Shown here piece by piece: positions 52,326 through 57,143 of a DNA stretch of 57,143 bases. The stretch covers positions 1 to 57,143 of the forward strand of contig CAJXPD010000025.1 in assembly GCA_913057785.1 (NCBI GenBank). Reading direction: 5' to 3'. Numbering within the stretch: position 1 is the stretch's first letter; each line of letters opens with the position of its first letter. A program made the position numbers and the translations under genes. The notes below the pieces were generated by a model. That model was not told the DNA's origin. It saw only the letters and a program-made list of their open reading frames with translations, and did no database searches. This DNA is from an uncultured Lewinella sp. (GTDB lineage Bacteria; Bacteroidota; Bacteroidia; Chitinophagales; Saprospiraceae).

Positions 52326-54926
52326 TTAGAAGTCAAAGGTCGCTCTGATGAAAATTCTTCTAGGAAGAATGGGTCTACCTACAAAGAAGTTTCCACCTGA
52401 TACTTGACTATTGCCTTGTCTTGGAGAACCTTCTGTTACTCCATCTGCATCCAAAAGGTTAAATATAGCTAATCCTAATCTTAGGCTTTCCTCTCCTTCG
52501 CCGAGTGGAATAGTGTACCCGGCATCTAGTCGTACGATATTGAATCCATCTAACTCTACAGAGTTGCTGTTGTTCGCAAACTTGCTTCCCAAAAAGTTGG
52601 AGCTCAAATTTGCATCCCACTCCCCATCATCATAATCGAATCCTACCATACCCATCACATTGGGTATCCTAGCGATGCTATTACCTTCTTGTTCAGGATT
52701 GCCTTGTACTTCGGTGAACTCATGATCTTGAAGCGTCAAGTTTCCGTAGGCATTAAAGCCTTTAGAAATATTGTAGTTTAGACTGGCCTCCAGACCAACC
52801 GTACGCGTACTTTGCAGCTGGATAGACTCTGTAATACCCCCTTTGCCATCATTGATGATATCCACATTTCTTCTATCACTCAGTGCATTAAAGAATAGCG
52901 CTGCTGTACCGGAAAACTTACTGGCACTAACCTTGGCTCCAATCTCACCCTGGATTACCGTCTCTGTCTCATAGGACTGTGGCGCCCCACCAGCAAACTT
53001 TAGGGAGCGAAGTTGTGGGAAGAAGTAGCCACGACTACCATTTGCATAGATATTTAGTTTTTCATTCACCCGATACAAACCTCCAATCACAAAGGCAACA
53101 TCTGATGCATCCACGATACCCTTATTAAAATTATTGGAGCCCACCCCGTTTTCTAGACTTACATTACCGATCGCTTTTTCCCATCTAAGTCCAATGTCCA
53201 GATCAAATCTGTCCCATTTGATCTCATCTGCGATGTACCCCGCAATTTTGGTGCTTTGCAGCGTCTTATTGGCGGTCTGTCTTCCGGAGCCCTCAACGTA
53301 TCCACTAGAGGAATGGGAAACATCGTTGCCTGTGCCATCATCATAAGCCACGGATACGGCTCTGGGGGAATTTGAAAAGTCGCCTAATACATTGTGAATC
53401 CAGTTGTTATCTAGTGCTTTTGTATTGGACATGAAGGTACCAATGGTCAAGTTGTGATTGCCCACGGTTTTGGTCAAATTTACTTCTCCCACTACTTCTT
53501 CCATGTCTCGCTGTCTGTCTAGTACTCTATTTTCAAACAATAAATCACCAGCTGCCAGGGGCGCACCATTGTCAGCATAAATGAAGGTCGCATCAGCTGG
53601 CAGGTTTCGGTCAGAAAGATAGCTGGCCTGTGGCTCAGGTGTATTGTGTGTTCCATCCCCATCTAGGAAAAGATTAAACCAATGATCATAGGAAGCTGCC
53701 TTAGTCTTGGCTGACAACCGCCAGGCGTTGCCAAATTGATGATTGAGTTCCGCCATGATGAATTGTCCATTGGTTGTCACACCATCTCCAATGGGCGACT
53801 TAAATCTTCCGAAGGGTGTATCAAAAGAATAGTCCTTCAATTGACTGGATAACATCGTGAAAATTTCTTCTCCATCATTACCAATCGGTCTTTCTCTAGC
53901 ATCATTGGAGTTATCCAGCGGATAGGGAAGGTAGAATTGCACATTATCATCTATTTTCTGCATGCTTAGGACAAAAGTACTTTTGCCATCATTGAACAGC
54001 TTTTTGATGTTACCGCGCAATTGATATCCGCGGGTAGGTAATCCTGTTTCCAAAGGTCCTTCGTCATATCGATAGAATCCGGAAAAGGCATAGTACAATC
54101 CATCAGCAATGGGCCCTGCAGTCAGGAAATCAGTCTTTACGCGACCTCCCTCTGCCCATTCTAACTGAATTTTGTTGACCGGATTATCAGAGCCTCGAAT
54201 ACTTTGATAGTTAACTATACCCGCGACACTTCCGGCACCTTGTAGGGTGGCTGATCCCCCTCTTACAAATTCAAGACTGCGTAGGCCGATATCATTTCTA
54301 AAATATACATCGTGTGCAGAAGAGTTAAGTCCGAATGTGCTGAGCACCGGGATTCCATCAATATTTAGGGGAGTAAAGGCGTACTGCCCACCCGAAGGGA
54401 AACCCCTCACAAACAGGTTGGTTGCAACTTCACCACCACCGCCTTCAGCTGTGATTCCAGGTACGGTACGAAGTATATCTGCCTGAGAGTTGGAGGATAG
54501 TCTTGCTAATTGCTTGGCATTTAATACGGTCAGTGACATGGGAGAATTCTTCTGAGATCTTCCGGTAAACGTACCCGTGACCACAATCTCGTCCAGCGCC
54601 ATATTGTCGAAGCCCAAAGTCACATCTTGAGTATAATTGGTTCCGTTCTCTACGGTAATCGTCATCTCATAAGTTCGGTATCCTGTATAGGAAAATACCA
54701 CTGTTTGTTCACCTGCAGGAAGTTCCAAGCTATAGCTTCCATCAATATCTGAAATAGTCCCTGTGGAAGTTCCTTTTACGGCAACATTGGCGCCTATCAA
54801 GGTCGTTCCTGTATCGTCTGAAATGACTCCAGAAAGCGTTCCTTGTGCAAGCGTAATTCCGCTAAAAAGGCAGAAAATCAAAGCACATATATAGTGCCTA
54901 AATTGTTGAGTTATTATACGTTCCAT
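52326..54926 (-). CDS. TonB-dependent outer-membrane receptor with carboxypeptidase-regulatory-like domain
   Basis: An 866-residue receptor. The signal peptide is at residues 1-27 (ALIFCLFSGITLAQG), then a CarboxypepD-regulatory-like beta-sandwich (about 28-110, SGVISDDTGTTLIGANVAVK), the TonB-box/plug region from DEIVVTGTFTG (about 112) and the 22-strand barrel ending RRIFIRATFDF, with the terminal aromatic Phe. There is no SusD partner, and it is shorter than SusC proteins, so it is a classical small-substrate receptor. It energises uptake across the outer membrane through TonB. It is the first gene of the six-gene operon; the promoter box TAATTTTG (54986-54993) lies 59 bp upstream. The start is the ATG at 54926. 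Confidence 0.95.
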   Translation of the reverse strand: MERIITQQFRHYICALIFCLFSGITLAQGTLSGVISDDTGTTLIGANVAVKGTSTGTISDIDGSYSLELPAGEQTVVFSYTGYRTYEMTITVENGTNYTQDVTLGFDNMALDEIVVTGTFTGRSQKNSPMSLTVLNAKQLARLSSNSQADILRTVPGITAEGGGGEVATNLFVRGFPSGGQYAFTPLNIDGIPVLSTFGLNSSAHDVYFRNDIGLRSLEFVRGGSATLQGAGSVAGIVNYQSIRGSDNPVNKIQLEWAEGGRVKTDFLTAGPIADGLYYAFSGFYRYDEGPLETGLPTRGYQLRGNIKKLFNDGKSTFVLSMQKIDDNVQFYLPYPLDNSNDARERPIGNDGEEIFTMLSSQLKDYSFDTPFGRFKSPIGDGVTTNGQFIMAELNHQFGNAWRLSAKTKAASYDHWFNLFLDGDGTHNTPEPQASYLSDRNLPADATFIYADNGAPLAAGDLLFENRVLDRQRDMEEVVGEVNLTKTVGNHNLTIGTFMSNTKALDNNWIHNVLGDFSNSPRAVSVAYDDGTGNDVSHSSSGYVEGSGRQTANKTLQSTKIAGYIADEIKWDRFDLDIGLRWEKAIGNVSLENGVGSNNFNKGIVDASDVAFVIGGLYRVNEKLNIYANGSRGYFFPQLRSLKFAGGAPQSYETETVIQGEIGAKVSASKFSGTAALFFNALSDRRNVDIINDGKGGITESIQLQSTRTVGLEASLNYNISKGFNAYGNLTLQDHEFTEVQGNPEQEGNSIARIPNVMGMVGFDYDDGEWDANLSSNFLGSKFANNSNSVELDGFNIVRLDAGYTIPLGEGEESLRLGLAIFNLLDADGVTEGSPRQGNSQVSGGNFFVGRPILPRRIFIRATFDF

Positions 54927-54972
54927 AATTAATGATTGTAAGCATAACTAGTTCGGAAGAAAGATTTTGAAT

Positions 54973-55034
54973 AAACTATCATTGGCAAAATTAGATTGGG
55001 TTTTCCTTCTTTTTTTACAGCAAACTATCCATTG
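54973..55034. promoter_or_regulatory. Direct repeats and -7 box in the receptor/AraC intergenic region
   Basis: AAACTATC-ATTG (54973-54984) is repeated as AAACTATC-C-ATTG (55022-55034), 49 bp apart. Between them, on the minus strand, TAATTTTG (54986-54993) fits the -7 consensus for the receptor operon. The repeats are good candidates for half-sites of the divergent AraC regulator. Confidence 0.5.
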
Positions 55035-55093
55035 ATGACACTATTCTATAATTCTTGATCCCCATTTCGATGAAATGAAGTATTATTGTGTAT

Positions 55094-55954
55094 ATGAAGC
55101 CAGAGTACGAAAAGATAGTTGAACCACCTGCGCGATCATTTACGGCCAAAGTAGTGAATCGAAAAAATCGTCCGTTGTTAAGTCAAGCATGGCATTTTCA
55201 TCCTGAGATTGAGATTTGCTTTACGCGGAAAAGTACAGGTAGAAGGTTTGTCGGCAATCAGATATCTGATTATCAGGAAATGGATTTGGTGATGTTTGGA
55301 GCTAACCTGCCACATGGATTTACTACTGATATGTACTGTAGCCAAGTAGTAATCCAAATGACCCATGACTTTATGGGCCAGGTTTTTATTAATAAGCCGG
55401 AACTGCGTTCCATTAAAATGCTTTTTAAGCGTGCGAAGCAGGGGTTGGAATTCAAAAAAGGTGTAAAAAGAAAGGCCTCTAAAGTGATCAATAAACTGCT
55501 GAAAAGAGGTGGTGGCATTTCTCAATTCTTACTCCTGCTTGAACTCTTGCAGATATTGGCTGATACCAATGAGGTGGAAGCGATTTGTTCCGAAGAATTC
55601 GCCTTGGATCTGAATGAGACACAGTTGGGAAGGATAAAGATCGTATATGATCATGTCATGGAAAACTTCAAAAAGGAAGTGAGTATCAAGGAAGTCGCGG
55701 ATAAGTTAAATATCTCTGAAGCGGCCTTCTACAAGTTTATCAAGAAGCAAACCAAAAAGACCTATACCCAGATCATTAACGAATTCCGCATTAATCACGC
55801 CAGTAAGTTATTGATGACTTCTGAGAAACCCATTTCTCAGGTCTGCTTTGAAAGTGGTTACAATAACATCTCTTACTTCAATCGGAAGTTTAAAGAAGTT
55901 ATGGGGCAAACACCTCATAGCTTTAAAAATAATTATATAGGTCGTAGGGTGTGA
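55094..55954 (+). CDS. AraC family transcriptional regulator of the glycoside locus
   Basis: A 286-residue protein. The N-terminal cupin domain (about 10-90, WHFHPEIEICFTRKSTGRRFVGNQI) resembles those that bind sugars or sugar acids. The C-terminal AraC helix-turn-helix pair is at about 185-282: VSIKEVADKLNISEAAFYKFIKK and ISQVCFESGYNNISYFNRKFKE. The start is the ATG at 55094 (MKPEYEKI); a GTG two codons upstream is possible. It is divergent from the TonB receptor operon with 167 bp between the starts and repeats in between, so it is the likely specific activator. The signal molecule may be the hexosyl-glycerate or glycerate itself. Confidence 0.93.
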   Translation: MKPEYEKIVEPPARSFTAKVVNRKNRPLLSQAWHFHPEIEICFTRKSTGRRFVGNQISDYQEMDLVMFGANLPHGFTTDMYCSQVVIQMTHDFMGQVFINKPELRSIKMLFKRAKQGLEFKKGVKRKASKVINKLLKRGGGISQFLLLLELLQILADTNEVEAICSEEFALDLNETQLGRIKIVYDHVMENFKKEVSIKEVADKLNISEAAFYKFIKKQTKKTYTQIINEFRINHASKLLMTSEKPISQVCFESGYNNISYFNRKFKEVMGQTPHSFKNNYIGRRV

Positions 55955-56453
55955 ATTAAAGACCTACAGCTTACGTACAAGTTGGCCTTATCCCTTTTCA
56001 CAAAGCTATTTCTGCTTCGTAGGCACCTCAAAGTGTCATCTCCTTGTCATCCCAATAGGGAAATACTGTTGGCTCACGGACACTTGAGAACAGCGAGCAT
56101 TATTGTGAGCGTTCTGTGATAATTCTGTGATAAACTGCTCTTACTTTTGCAGCATAATTCGGTTACAAAACAACATTCGTTAAGACTTACAATTGCCCCC
56201 TTAGTCAGCAATACTGCATTACGGCAAGAAAGCTTCTGAGCTTCATCTTGCACTTACCTCTCGGATAACTACTAAAATTGACAGCCATAGGTTGGGATAC
56301 ATATTATCCCTTAGCTGTGGTTTGATCATCACATTATTTCAAGTTCCTATAGAATCTATTTGTTTTTGGAGCAAAAGACTTGGGCTCCTTTCTCGTCGAC
56401 ATGGGAAGGGCTGGCTCTCATTTGCTCTAACTAATCCTTTTAAACTCAATCTT
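55955..56453 (+). other. Intergenic region with a long leader, 499 bp
   Basis: No gene is seen. It contains a tandem repeat and -7 box (56112-56159, listed separately), which would give a leader of about 290 bases before the ATG at 56454. In the leader, GGGATA-CATAT-TATCCC (56294-56310) lies within ACAGC/GCTGT (56281-56285, 56314-56318), forming an interrupted hairpin. A weaker GGAGC/GCTCC pair (56368-56388) is followed by TTTCT. I do not recognise a known riboswitch. Confidence 0.5.
56112..56159 (+). promoter_or_regulatory. Tandem 11-bp repeats and -7 box
   Basis: TTCTGTGATAA is repeated perfectly head to tail at 56112-56122 and 56123-56133. TACTTTTG (56152-56159) is a perfect TAnnTTTG box 18 bp after the second repeat, which thus sits where a -33 element would be. 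This suggests an activator-dependent promoter for the gene at 56454. Confidence 0.55.
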
Positions 56454-57143
56454 ATGCAACCTTTTGGTACAATGCAAGATTCGGGAGGGGGCCTTCTCCC
56501 GAAACAATTCTCATGGAAGCTTCAGCTGGATGTTTTTAATCCAGTGGGTCGATTCCTAGCTTCCTTACTATTAGTATTTCTTACGGTAGGTGTGACGAAA
56601 GTACAATCACAAGTTGTCATTAACGAAGTTTTGGCAAACACTAGCGTTGAGCTGAAAAACGTTGGAAATTCTACCGTTAATGTCAGTAATTACTGGCTCT
56701 GTAACTTCCCTGATTATGCTCAGCTATCTCAGTTGAACATCGTATGCGGTGATCTAGACTTGGCTCCAGGTGAATTCCTAACTGTTGAAGTTGATGGTAG
56801 CGTCGGGGGGGTAGAAGTCCCGGGGAATGATGGAGAGCTAGGACTGTACATCAATTCTTCCTTTGGTTCCCCAAACTCCATTCGCGATTATGTAGAATGG
56901 GGATCAAGTGGACATGGTCGTTCATCTGTAGCAGTAGCAGCAGGGATCTGGAGTTCAGGCAATTTTGTCTCTGCCTTCGGTGCTAATGAATCTATAGAAT
57001 ACACAGGTACGGGAGATGAGGCGGCTTCTTGGGCCTCGACAGCAAGTCCGACTATCAATTGCATGGAAAACAGTAATGCTGGGAATGATTGCGATGTCTT
57101 TGTCAATGATATTAACCTACCCGGTGGAGCGACTAGCACCTCT
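56454..57143 (+). CDS. Exported protein with lamin-tail-like domain (partial)
   Basis: The frame is open to the window edge; 230 residues are visible. The N-terminus is long (about 30 residues) before a hydrophobic segment (RFLASLLLVFLTVGVTKVQS, about 33-52), followed directly by QVVINEVLANTSVELKNVG, NYWLCNFPDY and APGEFLTVEVDG, a lamin-tail-domain (LTD)-like start typical of large secreted Bacteroidota surface proteins, often with other domains and a T9SS tail at the end. Thus surface or secreted location is likely. The start used is the ATG at 56454; the ATG at 56472 would shorten the n-region. It has a candidate promoter with tandem repeats and a long leader. What the rest encodes is unseen. 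Confidence 0.8.
   Translation, partial: MQPFGTMQDSGGGLLPKQFSWKLQLDVFNPVGRFLASLLLVFLTVGVTKVQSQVVINEVLANTSVELKNVGNSTVNVSNYWLCNFPDYAQLSQLNIVCGDLDLAPGEFLTVEVDGSVGGVEVPGNDGELGLYINSSFGSPNSIRDYVEWGSSGHGRSSVAVAAGIWSSGNFVSAFGANESIEYTGTGDEAASWASTASPTINCMENSNAGNDCDVFVNDINLPGGATSTS

Noticed and set aside
52326..54926. SusC/SusD polysaccharide-utilisation pair
   Set aside because: There is no SusD gene and the receptor (866 residues) is shorter than SusC proteins.
56281..56388. Known riboswitch in the leader of the last gene
   Set aside because: A hairpin is visible, but no conserved riboswitch core that I know.
56888..57139. Minus-strand ORF at the right edge
   Set aside because: It is antisense to the partial LTD-like gene, whose plus-strand frame has a signal segment and a family-typical start.

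Overview
The window looks like a chromosomal segment of a free-living, probably marine or brackish Bacteroidota, most like Saprospiraceae or Lewinella-type bacteria. The signs are TAnnTTTG-type -7 promoter boxes, a type IX secretion C-terminal signal (30827-31771), a periplasmic-TPR/LuxR-type regulator, many AraC regulators, a TonB receptor with a carboxypeptidase-regulatory-like domain, an exosortase K/MSEP-CTERM pair, and near absence of Shine-Dalgarno sites. Taxonomy is inference from gene content only. I see no rRNA, tRNA, CRISPR array, transposase or phage gene.

Layout. 1-2800: class II aldolase-like protein and PEP carboxykinase (minus strand). 3000-6840: zinc-lobe-less alcohol dehydrogenase, phosphodiester glycosidase-domain protein, DUF5690 transporter, VOC protein. 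6860-9246: LytS/LytTR-like two-component pair. 9411-18507: serine hydrolase with TPR, GlxA-type regulator divergent from a small monooxygenase, two SDR clusters, exported M20 amidohydrolase, HxlR regulator. 18555-22328: exported oxidoreductase and sulfatase group. 22562-30746: malic enzyme, HipA/DUF3037 pair, TPR/LuxR regulator, FtsX-like permease. 30827-35366: T9SS cargo and the exosortase K/MSEP-CTERM pair. 35824-41917: PEP carboxylase followed closely by succinate dehydrogenase/fumarate reductase C-A-B. 42024-46247: AraC regulator, diheme cytochrome c, and the two subunits of a periplasmic molybdenum hydroxylase. 46681-55954: a catabolic locus. 56454-end: start of a large exported lamin-tail-like protein, cut by the window edge.

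Most interesting system. From 54926 down to 46681 six minus-strand genes lie together: TonB receptor, GH63-type glycosidase resembling mannosylglycerate/glucosylglycerate hydrolases, GNAT acetyltransferase, sodium/solute symporter, ROK sugar kinase and glycerate kinase, with a divergent AraC regulator. Hydrolysis of a hexosyl-glycerate gives one hexose and one glycerate, and exactly one kinase for each is present. I infer a complete uptake-and-use pathway for mannosylglycerate (digeneaside, a red-algal solute) or glucosylglycerate.

Regulatory DNA is rich. A direct repeat TTTGACA-N3-TTTGACA precedes the AraC gene at 42024, and a variant with the same geometry precedes the cytochrome/molybdenum hydroxylase genes. 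A perfect 18-bp palindrome lies between the GlxA-type regulator and the monooxygenase. AAACTATC direct repeats lie between the TonB receptor and its AraC gene. A tandem 11-bp repeat precedes the last gene. Several strong hairpins mark gene ends. Central carbon metabolism is also well represented: PEPCK, PEPC, malic enzyme and SDH/FRD all surround the PEP-oxaloacetate-malate-fumarate node.
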